Source: JANMDS01 sp031430575
Lineage (GTDB): Bacteria > Pseudomonadota > Gammaproteobacteria > Burkholderiales > Casimicrobiaceae
Assembly: GCA_031430575.1 (NCBI GenBank)
Contig: JANPBT010000017.1
Coordinates: 124,001 to 188,000, forward strand
Direction: 5' to 3'
DNA length: 64,000 bases
Both the position numbers and the translations under genes were made by a program. Below are positions 16,882-25,666 of the stretch, in pieces (position 1 is the stretch's first letter; every line of letters begins with the position of its first letter). The notes below the pieces were generated by a model. The model was not told the DNA's origin. It was given only the letters and a program-made list of their open reading frames with translations, and searched no databases.

Positions 16882-17790
16882 ATGACACCTCTGCCAACGC
16901 TATCTCAGCTTCGCCATCTGATTGCCTTGCACGATACACTCAATTTCAGTCGGGCGGCGGATCGCTGCTTTGTCACCCAAAGCACGCTTTCCGCCAGCAT
17001 CAAAGAGCTGGAATCGTTACTCGACGTTGTCTTGGTTGAGCGGGATAAACGCAACGTGGCGTTCACCGATTTGGGCCATGATGTGGTTCTTCGTGCCCAG
17101 GCGGTGCTGGCAAATACGCAGGATTTAGTCGCAGCCTGCCGAAATTCCGACGCTCCGTTTGTCGGTCGCTTTCGCTTAGCCGCGATTCCGACTGTCGCAC
17201 CCTTTATTTTCCCGAAACTACTGCCAATTCTGCGCCGCAGGTATCCGCAATTGCAATGCTATTTGCGCGAGGAGCAGACGCTGCCCCTGATCGAGCGGGT
17301 GCGCGCAGGCGAAGCTGATGCTGGCATTCTCGCCCTACCCTTTGATTTACCGGATGCCTTGGCTACGATTGAAATCGCGAACGATCCGTTTATGTTTGTA
17401 GACAATGCGCCGGGCACGGCAACTGCGCGGGCGCTGCCAATCGAGCGCCTGCAGCGCGAGCCGCTACTTTTGCTCGAAGACGGTCACTGCCTGCGTGAGC
17501 ATGCCATTGCCTCGTGTCGGATTGGGCGCGATGCCCAAGAGCGCGCAATCTCGGCCACGAGCCTTTCAACACTGGTGCAAATGGTGGAATCGGGGCTGGG
17601 CAGCACCCTGCTTCCAAAACTCGCCATCGATAACGGCATACTGGCCGGGCACGCACTCTACGCGCGAACGATTACGCCAAAGCCGCCAGCGCGGATAATT
17701 GCCTTGGTTTACCGAAAAACGTCGTCGCGGAAAGCGGAAATTAATTTACTCGCGCAGGCACTGATCGGGCTTCTCGCTGAGGCCAAATAA
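16882..17790 (+). CDS. oxyR: OxyR, LysR-family peroxide-sensing regulator
   Basis: The 302-residue LysR-type regulator starts with the winged HTH (LRHLIALHDTLNFSRAADRC, then TQSTLSASIKELE). The effector domain carries the redox pair Cys203 and Cys212 in GHCLREHAIASC, with the 9-residue spacing of E. coli Cys199/Cys208, which supports OxyR over a generic LysR. Peroxide forms a disulfide and activates target genes such as the divergent katG. A dispersed element is embedded in the domain hinge, read as ILRRRYP. A strong terminator follows the stop codon immediately. Confidence 0.93.
   Translation: MTPLPTLSQLRHLIALHDTLNFSRAADRCFVTQSTLSASIKELESLLDVVLVERDKRNVAFTDLGHDVVLRAQAVLANTQDLVAACRNSDAPFVGRFRLAAIPTVAPFIFPKLLPILRRRYPQLQCYLREEQTLPLIERVRAGEADAGILALPFDLPDALATIEIANDPFMFVDNAPGTATARALPIERLQREPLLLLEDGHCLREHAIASCRIGRDAQERAISATSLSTLVQMVESGLGSTLLPKLAIDNGILAGHALYARTITPKPPARIIALVYRKTSSRKAEINLLAQALIGLLAEAK
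17226..17244 (-). repeat. Dispersed element inside oxyR
   Basis: Exact core at 17230-17240, antisense to oxyR, read as LRRRY at the start of the effector domain. Confidence 0.85.
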
Positions 17791-17819
17791 AAAAGCCTGA
17801 TGGAGACATCAGGCTTTTT
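17790..17819. terminator. Bidirectional terminator between oxyR and the next gene
   Basis: A perfect 13-bp stem AAAAAGCCTGATG (17790-17802) with CATCAGGCTTTTT (17807-17819) and a GAGA loop. A- and T-runs at both ends let it serve the convergent gene too. Confidence 0.92.
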
Positions 17820-17844
17820 GGTAACGGATCATTCAATCGCCGCG

Positions 17845-18333
17845 CTACTTGCTTTCGCGCTTAAAGCGTACACCGCCTTTGAGTGATTTTCCATCGAGCG
17901 TGCGCAATTTATGCCAAACCGTATGCACAGTCTTTGGATTTTTATCAGTATCACGGTGCTCAAAACTTAATAGACGCTGATCTTTTGGGTAGCTGCGTGC
18001 GCCGTTAAGGGCAGCCTCTTTCGCATCGGCAAAGCGCCGAAAATGCAGCGTGGCGACCTTATCGTTTTTTGCGACGCGGCAAATGATATCTTCGTGCGAT
18101 TTTGGGCCGGTCATCGTGATGCGGCATTTGCCGCCAGCACCCAGCGTGACGTTATAAATCTCGCCTGCATTTGCGCCTGAAGCATCACGATAGGTGCGCT
18201 CGTAGGCGTAATTTCCATTCCAACTGGTTGCAGCGGCGGCTGCGGTGGCTGCGGTGGCTGCGATTGGCGCCAACGCCAGCGCTGCAAGGGAGGCGAGTGA
18301 AGCAAAAGCACGATGTGAAGTAAGTCGGATCAT
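17845..18333 (-). CDS. Small exported protein, DUF5991-like
   Basis: The 162-residue product has a signal peptide with an alanine-rich end at about residues 1-38. The mature part begins SWNGNYAYERTY and contains CRITMTGPKSHEDIIC with two cysteines likely to form a disulfide. The layout resembles DUF5991 periplasmic proteins of unknown function; this match is from memory and moderate. The start at 18333 is chosen for the signal peptide; an in-frame extension to 18483 lacks one. It converges on oxyR and shares its terminator. Confidence 0.6.
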   Translation of the reverse strand: MIRLTSHRAFASLASLAALALAPIAATAATAAAAATSWNGNYAYERTYRDASGANAGEIYNVTLGAGGKCRITMTGPKSHEDIICRVAKNDKVATLHFRRFADAKEAALNGARSYPKDQRLLSFEHRDTDKNPKTVHTVWHKLRTLDGKSLKGGVRFKRESK

Positions 18334-18512
18334 AAGTAAATTCAAATTTCTGTTAACGGATTGAACGCGCAAATCAGATTTGCTACGAGACTGGCACGCT
18401 TTATACCGCAACTGCCACGTGCCTTCCCGCATCTTGTTTAAGAAAGTAGCCAGACGGCGCGCCCGTTTAGAGATGATTTTCATGGCATCCTCTCAAAATA
18501 GCGAAGTCTGAA

Positions 18513-18578
18513 AATACCTGCGGCGCAGATTCGTTGCAAAAAACGCCTAAATTAGCCTCAATCTGCGCCGCAGGTATT
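18513..18578. repeat. Inverted pair of dispersed elements, 19-bp arms
   Basis: Arms 18513-18531 and 18560-18578 are perfect reverse complements. The pair lies 21 bases beyond the stop codon of the SRPBCC gene and upstream of the DUF5991-like gene. Confidence 0.88.
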
Positions 18579-18599
18579 GGCATTAAATTGCAACGCGGG

Positions 18600-19127
18600 C
18601 TATGGTTTCTCGGCCAACGCCTTCAACGATTTCAGCCCCGCCTCAAAATCAGGGCCGATCAAACGATCCATCATGAGCGCAAACCATCGATGGATTGGGT
18701 TGCCACCCATTTCACCTGCCATGCGCCAGCGCACTTGCGTACTGCCTTGCGTTGGCGCAAAGCTCAGCTCGCCCGTTGAAGGGTTCATATCATCCATACG
18801 CAGAGAATAGCTAACGCGTTTTCCGGGGTCAACTTGGGTAATATCCATTCCGCCATTGCCTTCTGTTTTACTGACCCACACCCATTTCGCGCCGACGCCC
18901 CGCTCCGCGCCGCTATAAGTGATTTTCATATTTGGATCTCGCCTATTCCACGGGCTCCACAGCAGCCAGGCTTTGGGCGCATCTACTAACGCTTGGATTT
19001 TTTCAGGCGAGGCATTGATGGTGATCTCGCGCGTCGTTTCAAATTTTGACGGCAAGAAAAAGCCGATACCGAGCAAGACAACGGCTGCCAATACCAGCCA
19101 CTTCAGCAATCCAAAAATTAATTTCAT
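18600..19127 (-). CDS. Membrane-anchored SRPBCC (polyketide cyclase-like) protein
   Basis: The 175-residue protein has one N-terminal membrane helix (residues 1-25) followed by an SRPBCC/START-like domain with the usual opening E-I-T-I-N-A-S-P-E-K-I-x-A-L-V, W-x-x-W-S-P-W, and the strand G-x-G-A-K-W-V-W. Such domains bind hydrophobic ligands; this subgroup has no proven ligand. AGGAGA precedes ATG 19127. It is downstream of tyrA on the same strand with an 82-bp gap, so co-transcription is possible. Confidence 0.75.
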   Translation of the reverse strand: MKLIFGLLKWLVLAAVVLLGIGFFLPSKFETTREITINASPEKIQALVDAPKAWLLWSPWNRRDPNMKITYSGAERGVGAKWVWVSKTEGNGGMDITQVDPGKRVSYSLRMDDMNPSTGELSFAPTQGSTQVRWRMAGEMGGNPIHRWFALMMDRLIGPDFEAGLKSLKALAEKP

Positions 19128-19209
19128 CGCGTCTCCTAGATCAATGAATTTATAGACTTTGAAGAATAACCGATTTTCGCCCGCAACGCACGTGCGCGAG
19201 CGGCGAGCG

Positions 19210-20115
19210 CTACTCCGCGCTAAAGAGATCTCGTGGCGACTCTCCGCGCTCGATCGCGGCTTGCCATTTGCGGCGGGCATCGCTGGCGCGGGCGTATGCC
19301 GCGTTGAGGGCAACCGCATCATCGGCAGCGAGCCATGCGTCGTATTGATCGAGCACGCTGCGATAGCGGGCAAGATGCGCACGCAGCGCGGCTTTATTTG
19401 CAAACGAAATATCGCGCCACATCTCTGGCGAGCCGGCTGCGATACGCGTGAAATCACGAAAGCCACTGGCGGCGTAATCAAAATACTCGGGCGCGTGCGG
19501 GCTCTGGGCGAGCTCATCGACCAAGGCAAACGCCAGCAGATGCGGCAAATGACTGACCGCTGCGAAAATCGCATCATGCGCATTCGCTGAAAGATCACGC
19601 ACATCTGCGCCGCAGGTATGCCAAATTTCACGCACGCTGGCCAGTGCGTCGGCATCAGTCGTTGGCAGTGGGGTCAACACCGTTTTGCGATCGTTAAAAA
19701 GAGTAGGGAATGCGGCAGCAGCGCCGGTTTTTTCGGTGCCAGCAATCGGATGTGCTGGCACGAAACGGCAAAGCCTCTCGCCTAAATAGGTTTGCGCCGC
19801 CGCGATCACATCTTGCTTAGTGCTGCCCCCGTCAAAAATGACTGCGCTCGGCTTCGCGTGCGCACGTAAGGTGGCGAAGACTTCGGGCATTTGCGCCACC
19901 GGCGTGGCAATGAAAATAACATCGGCCATTTGCGCTGCACTGGTGAGCCCCTGCGCTTCATCAATCACGCCTAAGCGGATCGCCTCTTCTAAGTTGGCAT
20001 GGGTGCGGCCAACGCCGACGACGCGGCGCACCGCCCCGGCGGCCTTGAGTGCCAGCGCGAGCGAGCCTCCAATTAAACCAACGCCGACGACGGCAAGCGT
20101 ATCAATGCGCGTCAT
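19210..20115 (-). CDS. tyrA: Prephenate dehydrogenase (or arogenate-type)
   Basis: TyrA oxidatively decarboxylates prephenate towards tyrosine. The N-terminal Rossmann motif V-G-V-G-L-I-G-G-S is at about residues 10-18, followed by FDGGSTKQDV, PAHPIAGTEKTG and SHLPHLLAFAL, the usual TyrA order. The length of 301 is typical of the monofunctional enzyme without ACT domain. One dispersed element lies in the middle, read as HTCGADV. It follows a dodecin gene and the hisC-pheA-serC genes on the minus strand. Confidence 0.93.
   Translation of the reverse strand: MTRIDTLAVVGVGLIGGSLALALKAAGAVRRVVGVGRTHANLEEAIRLGVIDEAQGLTSAAQMADVIFIATPVAQMPEVFATLRAHAKPSAVIFDGGSTKQDVIAAAQTYLGERLCRFVPAHPIAGTEKTGAAAAFPTLFNDRKTVLTPLPTTDADALASVREIWHTCGADVRDLSANAHDAIFAAVSHLPHLLAFALVDELAQSPHAPEYFDYAASGFRDFTRIAAGSPEMWRDISFANKAALRAHLARYRSVLDQYDAWLAADDAVALNAAYARASDARRKWQAAIERGESPRDLFSAE
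19601..19619 (-). repeat. Dispersed element inside tyrA
   Basis: Exact core at 19605-19615, sense with tyrA, read as TCGAD. Confidence 0.85.
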
Positions 20116-20130
20116 CGGGCGATCCTAGCT

Positions 20131-20358
20131 TTACTTCGACTTTTTCTTGGCAACGGCGTCTTTGAGCACAAACGTGACTTTCATCTGCACGCGATACTCA
20201 ACAATTTTGCCGCCTTTAACGACTACTTTTTGCTCTGAAACCCAGGCACCCGTGACGTCTTCAAGCGTGCTCGAAACCTTGGCGACGCCAGCGGAAATCG
20301 CATCTTCAAAACTTTTCTTTGAGGCTGACGAAACTTCAATAATTTTTGCAACAGACAT
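20131..20358 (-). CDS. Dodecin, flavin-storage protein
   Basis: A 75-residue dodecin. The fold signature is clear: V-A-K-I-I-E-V-S-S-A-S-x-x-S-F-E-D-A-I, then W-V-S-E-Q-K-V with the Trp that stacks on flavin, and Y-R-V-Q-M-K-V-T-F. Twelve copies form a hollow shell binding riboflavin, FMN or FAD. A Lys-rich tail ends the protein. AAGGAG precedes the start. It sits between hisC and tyrA, 15 bases from tyrA, so it is probably part of the same transcript; the reason for the pairing is not evident. Confidence 0.9.
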   Translation of the reverse strand: MSVAKIIEVSSASKKSFEDAISAGVAKVSSTLEDVTGAWVSEQKVVVKGGKIVEYRVQMKVTFVLKDAVAKKKSK

Positions 20359-20403
20359 GTCTTGCTCCTTTAGTCAATAAAAGCGAATTATCGCTCACGC
20401 AGT

Positions 20404-21495
20404 TTATGCAAGGATCGCCCGCAATGCACGCAAAAAGGCGTCGTTCTCCGCCTGCGTACCAATTGAGATGCGCAAATGTTTTGGCAAACCATAATTGCCG
20501 ACCGGGCGTACGATCACGCCGCGCTTGAGCAACTCCGCGTTGACCTTGGCACCGTCGCCGACTTCCACGCAAACAAAATTGCCTCGACTTTCGATAAATG
20601 GCAATTTCATTTCATCAAACGCTGCAGTGAGTTGCGCCATCCCCGCATCGTTGACTTTGGCGCTGCGCGCAAGATAATCATCATCATCGAGGGCAGCAAT
20701 GGCCGCGGCTTGTGCGATGGAATTGACGTTAAACGGTTGCCGTACCCGATTCATCACATCGGCCACCGCCGGGTCACAGACCGCAAAACCAACCCTCAGC
20801 GCGGCTAAGCCATAGGCTTTTGAGAGCGTGCGCGAGATTAGCAAATTAGGATATTTTTTGACCCACGCGAAGGTATCGACACGCATTTCCGACGGCATGA
20901 ATTCGGTGTAGGCTTCATCTAAAACGATCAATACTTGTGGCGCAATTTTGGCAATAAATGCCTCAATCTGCGCCGCAGGTAAGAAAGTACCGGTTGGATT
21001 ATTAGGATTTGCAATAAAAATGATGCGGGTATCGGGCGCGACCGCTGCTGCCATTGCATCAAGATCGGCACCATAATTTACCGCGGGCACGCAAATATGG
21101 CGCGCGCCCACAGCTTGCACGGCAAGCATATAGACCGCAAAGGAATGCTGGGCATAAACCGCGCTCGCGCCCTGCGGCAAAAAGCCACGCGCCGCCAATT
21201 CCAAGACGTCGTTGGAGCCATTACCGAGCACGATTTGGTTGGCGTCAACCCCAAATTTTTGTGCAATTTTTGACTTCAACGCAAAGCCTGCGCCATCGGG
21301 GTAGCGCGTGAGCTCAGTAAGCGTTGCTTCAATCGCCGCCCTCACGCGCGGCGATGGGCCGTTTGGATTTTCGTTGGATGCAAGCTTGACGATTTTTGAA
21401 GCGTCGAGATTGAGCTCGCGCGCGACTTCGTCGACCGGCTTGCCCGGCACGTAGGGCGCGATGGCTTGAATATGGGCGGGAACAGGGATTTTCAT
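20404..21495 (-). CDS. hisC: Histidinol-phosphate aminotransferase
   Basis: HisC transfers an amino group in histidine synthesis and in this gene neighbourhood may also act on aromatic keto acids. The 363-residue class I/II aminotransferase shows LASNENPNGPSP, NPNNPTG, DEAYTEF, and the PLP lysine in SRTLSKAYGLAALRVGF. A dispersed element is inserted after NPNNPTGTF, read as LPAAQIEAF, in a surface helix region. The position between tyrA and pheA follows the common proteobacterial aromatic gene order. Confidence 0.93.
   Translation of the reverse strand: MKIPVPAHIQAIAPYVPGKPVDEVARELNLDASKIVKLASNENPNGPSPRVRAAIEATLTELTRYPDGAGFALKSKIAQKFGVDANQIVLGNGSNDVLELAARGFLPQGASAVYAQHSFAVYMLAVQAVGARHICVPAVNYGADLDAMAAAVAPDTRIIFIANPNNPTGTFLPAAQIEAFIAKIAPQVLIVLDEAYTEFMPSEMRVDTFAWVKKYPNLLISRTLSKAYGLAALRVGFAVCDPAVADVMNRVRQPFNVNSIAQAAAIAALDDDDYLARSAKVNDAGMAQLTAAFDEMKLPFIESRGNFVCVEVGDGAKVNAELLKRGVIVRPVGNYGLPKHLRISIGTQAENDAFLRALRAILA
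20964..20982 (-). repeat. Dispersed element inside hisC
   Basis: Exact core at 20968-20978, sense with hisC, read as PAAQI, with the longer tail GAGGCATTTATT resembling that of intergenic copies. Confidence 0.85.
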
Positions 21496-21533
21496 AAAGT
21501 GTTTTTCAGAGAAATTTGCTACAAATTTAGCGC

Positions 21534-21552
21534 ATACCTGCGGCGCAGATTG
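21534..21552 (+). repeat. Dispersed element between the zinc-ribbon gene and hisC
   Basis: Exact core at 21538-21548, 29 bases beyond the stop of the upstream zinc-ribbon gene. Confidence 0.85.
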
Positions 21553-21576
21553 AGCCCTTTGGCGGCGTTTTGGGGC

Positions 21577-21837
21577 TTAAGCGTTGACCGGTTCTGTGCG
21601 CTGGCTGAGCTCATTTTGGCCGACGCCATCTTTGGGGTGATACCATTTTTCGTGCGGTGAAATGATTTCGCAATGGGGGCATTGGGTATCTTTCCAATTC
21701 CAAGCGCATTTTGGGCACATGCCGCGCGTCCAGAATGTATGAAAATGCGCGCCACACGAGGGCATGCAGCCCCAGCGATCTTCGGCCACAGGGCGGTATT
21801 GGCATTTTGGACAATAAATTTCGAGATCATCGCTCAC
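21577..21837 (-). CDS. Small zinc-ribbon protein
   Basis: An 86-residue protein rich in paired cysteines: YCPKCQ, WGCMPSCGAHFHTF, MCPKCAWNW and QCPHCEII, i.e. two putative zinc ribbons with seven or more cysteines and histidines. The function is unknown. GTG 21837 is chosen as start because it lies 10 bases after the pheA stop and directly before the conserved part; the in-frame ATG at 21960 would overlap pheA by over 100 bases. It appears to be translated as part of the serC-pheA-hisC transcript. Confidence 0.65.
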   Translation of the reverse strand: MSDDLEIYCPKCQYRPVAEDRWGCMPSCGAHFHTFWTRGMCPKCAWNWKDTQCPHCEIISPHEKWYHPKDGVGQNELSQRTEPVNA

Positions 21838-21847
21838 CGTAAATGCC

Positions 21848-22957
21848 CTATGCGATGGCTTTGGGATACGCGCCCAGCACTTTGAAAAAGCGCGCGCGCT
21901 GCTTAACCTCTGCCAACGCATCGGCGACGTTATCGTCGGCAGTATGGCCTTCCAGATCAATCAAAAATACATATTCCCATTGATTTCCTGGCATCGGCCG
22001 TGACTCGATATGAGCCATTGAAACGCCGTGGCGTGCGAAGGGCGCGATAGTCTCGTGAAACGCGCCGGAGACATGCTGCGTGGCCAATGCGATGGAGGTT
22101 TTATCGTTCCCCGAAGGCGGCACTTCTCGGCGACCCATCACCCAAAAGCGGGTCGTATTGTTAGGATTATCTTCAATACCTGCGGCGCAGATTTCGAGCC
22201 CAAATTGCCCGGCAGCTGCCTCGCCTGCGATCGCAGCGGCGCGTGGGTGCAGGCCGGCTAAGCGGGCGGCTTCAGCATTGCTGACAACGCTTTCACGGCG
22301 GGCATTGGGCGCGTGCGCCGCCAGCCAAAGGGCGCATTGCGCGAGCGATTGCGCGTGCGAGTAAATCACCTCAACCTCGGCAAGGGCTACGCCTTGCTTC
22401 ATCATGATATTTTGGATGACCCGAAAATCAATTTCGCCACAGACCTTGAGCGGTGAGGCGACCGCTAAATCTAAAGTTCGGCCAATGAAGCCTTCCGAAG
22501 AATTAACGACCGGCACTACCGCCAAATCAGCCTCTTCGCGCTCGCAGGCACGAAAGATTTCATCAAAACTGCTGCACGGTAACAACCGGGCCGCGCCGCC
22601 GAAATGCTTGCTCACCGCCGCCTCGCTAAAGGTGCCGAGTGGCCCCAAAAATGCCACGGTGAGTGGCGCTTCAAGCGCCATGCAAGAGCCGATCACTGAG
22701 CGAAAAATACGCGTAATTGCTTCGCCCGTAAGTGGGCCTGGATTACGCGCCACCAGCGCGCGCAATACCGCCGACTCGCGCTCGGGGCGGTAAATATCAG
22801 CCGCGCGCGTGCCCTCACCCGCTTTTGCTTTACTGTGCCCGACTTGCTCGGCCACGCGAGCGCGGGCGCAGATGAGCGCGAGCAACTCGCCATCGATACG
22901 GTCAATTTCGGTGCGCAGTTGCGCAAGCGTGGAAGTTAGAGTCGGTTCAGCCATCAT
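21848..22957 (-). CDS. pheA: Bifunctional chorismate mutase / prephenate dehydratase (P-protein)
   Basis: PheA makes prephenate from chorismate and phenylpyruvate from prephenate. The N-terminal 90 residues are an AroQ-type chorismate mutase (LRTEIDRIDGELLALICARA). The dehydratase domain begins VAFLGPLGTFSEAA and includes NNTTRFWVMG with the catalytic Thr-Arg-Phe. The C-terminal ACT domain has the ESRP phenylalanine-binding motif, so feedback inhibition by Phe is expected. A dispersed element before the TRF motif is read antisense as ICAAGI. It lies 20 bases downstream of serC. Confidence 0.95.
   Translation of the reverse strand: MMAEPTLTSTLAQLRTEIDRIDGELLALICARARVAEQVGHSKAKAGEGTRAADIYRPERESAVLRALVARNPGPLTGEAITRIFRSVIGSCMALEAPLTVAFLGPLGTFSEAAVSKHFGGAARLLPCSSFDEIFRACEREEADLAVVPVVNSSEGFIGRTLDLAVASPLKVCGEIDFRVIQNIMMKQGVALAEVEVIYSHAQSLAQCALWLAAHAPNARRESVVSNAEAARLAGLHPRAAAIAGEAAAGQFGLEICAAGIEDNPNNTTRFWVMGRREVPPSGNDKTSIALATQHVSGAFHETIAPFARHGVSMAHIESRPMPGNQWEYVFLIDLEGHTADDNVADALAEVKQRARFFKVLGAYPKAIA
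22176..22194 (+). repeat. Dispersed element inside pheA
   Basis: Exact core at 22180-22190, antisense to pheA, read as ICAAGI just before the conserved NNTTRF motif. Confidence 0.85.
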
Positions 22958-22977
22958 AGAAGTTTAATCTGCAGCGT

Positions 22978-24060
22978 TTAGATGATGCGCTCAAATTCCG
23001 CAATGGCTTCGACCAGCGCCGCCGCACCCGCCATTGGCATCGCGTTGTAAAGGGACGCACGTAATCCACCCACGCTGCGATGGCCTTTGAGCTGCTTCAA
23101 GCCACGGGCTTCGGCAAAGGCTAGAAATGCAGCATCAACGACCGCATCACCGCTTGTGAAAACCACGTTCATCCGCGACCGATCTTGCTTACGCACCGGG
23201 CAGGAAAAGCGCGACGACGCGTCGAGGGCATCATAAAGCCAGCGCGATTTTTCAACGTTGCGAATTTGGGCCGCAGCTAAACCGCCATGGGTGAGCAAAT
23301 GCTTTAACACGAGGCCAACGACGTAAATCGAAAAGCACGGTGGGGTGTTGAGCATCGAGTTGTGTTGTGCCATTGTTTGGTAGTGCATCACCGTTGGGCA
23401 AGCGATTTGCGCGCGATCAAGCAAATCATCGCGCACGATCACAATCGTGACCCCAGCCGGGCCAACATTTTTTTGCGCCCCTGCGATCATCACACCATAT
23501 TGGGTGATATCAATCGGGCGCGATAGAAAGTGGGAAGAGGCATCACACACGAGCGGCGCAGGTAAATTCTGCGCCATCGGTAGCGTGTGCATTTCATTGC
23601 CAAAGACCGTTTCGTTGGAGCACACATAAACATACGCTGGCGCAGGCGAAAAAGCCCAATTCTGCGCCGCAGGTATCTGCGTAAATTGAGTTGATTCGGT
23701 CGTAGCGGCGATATGCACGCTACCGTAGCGTCGCGCCTCCATTGCCGCGGCTTGACTCCAGCCACCGGAGACGACGTAATCAGCCGTCTGCCCAGCGCCC
23801 AATAGATTAAGGGGTACGCCTGCAAATTGGCCATAACCGCCGCCTTGCAGAAAGAGAATTTTGTAGTTTGACGGGATGCCGACGAGCAGCCGTAAATCAG
23901 CGACTGCCTCGGCCAAAATCTGCTCAAACTCTGGGCCGCGATGGCTCATCTCCATCACGCTCATGCTGCTGCCTCGGAAGTCTAAAAGCTCGGCCTGCAC
24001 TTGCGAGAGCACGTCATGCGGCAACATCGCAGGACCTGCAGAAAAATTGTAAATCGTCAT
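22978..24060 (-). CDS. serC: Phosphoserine aminotransferase
   Basis: SerC converts 3-phosphohydroxypyruvate to phosphoserine and also serves pyridoxal phosphate synthesis. The 360-residue protein begins IYNFSAGPAMLP and shows MEMSHRGPEF, the PLP lysine in AGAQKNVGPAGV, and HRSVGGLRASLYNAM near the end, all SerC signatures. A dispersed element is present in a loop, read as IPAAQNWAF, next to a shorter partial copy nearby. It is the first gene of the serC-pheA-hisC-tyrA group. Confidence 0.95.
   Translation of the reverse strand: MTIYNFSAGPAMLPHDVLSQVQAELLDFRGSSMSVMEMSHRGPEFEQILAEAVADLRLLVGIPSNYKILFLQGGGYGQFAGVPLNLLGAGQTADYVVSGGWSQAAAMEARRYGSVHIAATTESTQFTQIPAAQNWAFSPAPAYVYVCSNETVFGNEMHTLPMAQNLPAPLVCDASSHFLSRPIDITQYGVMIAGAQKNVGPAGVTIVIVRDDLLDRAQIACPTVMHYQTMAQHNSMLNTPPCFSIYVVGLVLKHLLTHGGLAAAQIRNVEKSRWLYDALDASSRFSCPVRKQDRSRMNVVFTSGDAVVDAAFLAFAEARGLKQLKGHRSVGGLRASLYNAMPMAGAAALVEAIAEFERII
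23658..23676 (-). repeat. Dispersed element inside serC
   Basis: Exact core at 23662-23672, sense with serC, read as IPAAQN, followed by a GGGCTTTTT tail like that of intergenic copies. Confidence 0.85.
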
Positions 24061-24199
24061 AGGTGAGATGTTACAAGATGGCTGGGACGGGAGCGCAAAG
24101 GCGGCGCGCTCATTGCTGGTTTTCGTCTCGGGCGCAAGCCTGCGCCTACTTTAATCTACGGAATGTCTGCGCAAAGCGAAATCGTTTATCGTGGTATTT

Positions 24200-25504
24200 T
24201 CAGTGATTTTTTTGCTGCCGTTTCGCTAAATACATCGCCTCATCTGCCCTCCGCAGCAGCGTCATCGCATCAGCGGAACTCGGCGGGCAGATCGCACTGC
24301 CAATCGCAGCGCCAACGCTTAGCGCCCGCTCGTGAATCATGATCGGGGGATGGATCGCTGTGGCGATGCGCTGCTTGAGGCGCCCACAAATTTCATCGGA
24401 AACTCCCGTTTCAGCGAGCACCACAAATTCATCGCCCCCTAGGCGGGCGACGACGTCGCACTCTCGGGTTGCATCGACTAAGCGTGAGGCAATCGCGCAC
24501 AGCACGTCATCGCCCACGCCATGGCCAAATTGATCGTTGATGGCCTTAAACCCATTGAGATCTACAAAAATAATCGCCAGCGGCTGGGCATCGCGTTGGT
24601 TACGCGCAATCGCTTGATCAAGCCGCTGCAAGAGCGCGCGCCGATTGAGTAAGCCCGTGAGTGGATCACGCGTGGCGATACGCTGTAGTTGGGCTTGCGC
24701 CAAATTGCGCTCAGTCGTGTTGTGCACCAACGCCATCATCGAGCCGACGCCGCCAGCAGCAGCCGTAAGCGCGGAATTAAACCACTCGCAATACACGGTC
24801 GAGCCATCCGCATGGGTCAGCGCAAGCTCGACCCAATTACGCACTTCGCTGGCAGATCGCAGGCGCGAAAACGCATCAGTTAACGGCTGCACATTTGCAG
24901 AATCTTTCAGCACATCTGCAATCGACAATCCAACAACGGCCTCAGCCGTAAGACCGAGCAGATCAAAAATCTGCGCCGAGCAACGGGAAATGCGCTGCTG
25001 ATCGTCAAACTCAATAACCGTTAGCGGGCTGTTGTCGATATGGGAGGATAACCGCTCGTTGGCCACGCGCAACGATTCCATCGCGACCTTGAGCTCATGC
25101 ACGCGCATTGCCGAATGGGCAATCGCAATCACGCTGCCCGCTTCATTGCGGATAGGCATTAGGCAGATGGTGTGCCAGACCCCGGCATTGCCAACATTTC
25201 TCCCGAGCCGATCGTAGGTCACGATTTCGCCGCCGAGCGCGCGCTGCAGAAAGGGCAGAAATGTAGCGTAATGTGCGGGCTCATAGACCTCGCTCAAACG
25301 CTTGCCTAAAAGCTGCGCAGGCGTAACGTTGAAGGAATTGGCAAATCCCCGGTTGACGTAAATCAAGGTCTCGTCGGCGCTGATGATCGAGTGAATTGAG
25401 CCTACGGTTTCATCAAAAATTGAGCGCACGAATGCATCGCTCAACGGCGCAGTGAGCGGGTCGGGCAATATAACGTTGGGCAACGGATGATCGTGGGCTT
25501 GCAT
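24200..25504 (-). CDS. PAS-PAS-GGDEF diguanylate cyclase
   Basis: This 434-residue cytoplasmic protein has two PAS-like domains (about 25-140 and 150-265, with NRGFANSFNVTPAQLLGK and RISRCSAQIFDLLGL) and a C-terminal GGDEF domain with intact R-L-G-G-D-E-F. RECD five residues before GGDEF fits the RxxD inhibitory site, so product feedback by cyclic di-GMP is likely. No membrane segment or EAL domain is present. It senses an unknown signal through the PAS domains. It stands alone, 140 bases downstream of the serC start region and transcribed separately. Confidence 0.9.
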   Translation of the reverse strand: MQAHDHPLPNVILPDPLTAPLSDAFVRSIFDETVGSIHSIISADETLIYVNRGFANSFNVTPAQLLGKRLSEVYEPAHYATFLPFLQRALGGEIVTYDRLGRNVGNAGVWHTICLMPIRNEAGSVIAIAHSAMRVHELKVAMESLRVANERLSSHIDNSPLTVIEFDDQQRISRCSAQIFDLLGLTAEAVVGLSIADVLKDSANVQPLTDAFSRLRSASEVRNWVELALTHADGSTVYCEWFNSALTAAAGGVGSMMALVHNTTERNLAQAQLQRIATRDPLTGLLNRRALLQRLDQAIARNQRDAQPLAIIFVDLNGFKAINDQFGHGVGDDVLCAIASRLVDATRECDVVARLGGDEFVVLAETGVSDEICGRLKQRIATAIHPPIMIHERALSVGAAIGSAICPPSSADAMTLLRRADEAMYLAKRQQKNH

Positions 25505-25619
25505 CGCTCTCGAAGCGGCTGATTCACATCAATATGCTCGCAGTGTACCGGTGCATCGGGCTACGCTCTATGCCGTTTCTTAACCAAACGTGCAGCATGA
25601 ATCGAACTCGATCCGTGCC

Positions 25620-25638
25620 CATTCTGCGCCGCAGGTAA
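25620..25638 (-). repeat. Dispersed element downstream of the IclR gene
   Basis: Exact core at 25624-25634 in the 162-bp gap between the IclR stop and the GGDEF gene start. Confidence 0.85.
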
Positions 25639-25666
25639 GCAGCGCGTACGCCGCTAAAAAGCTGCT

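Noticed and set aside
24961..24982. Near copy of the dispersed element in the GGDEF gene
   Set aside because: The core reads CTGCGCCGAGC, which breaks the palindrome; not counted.
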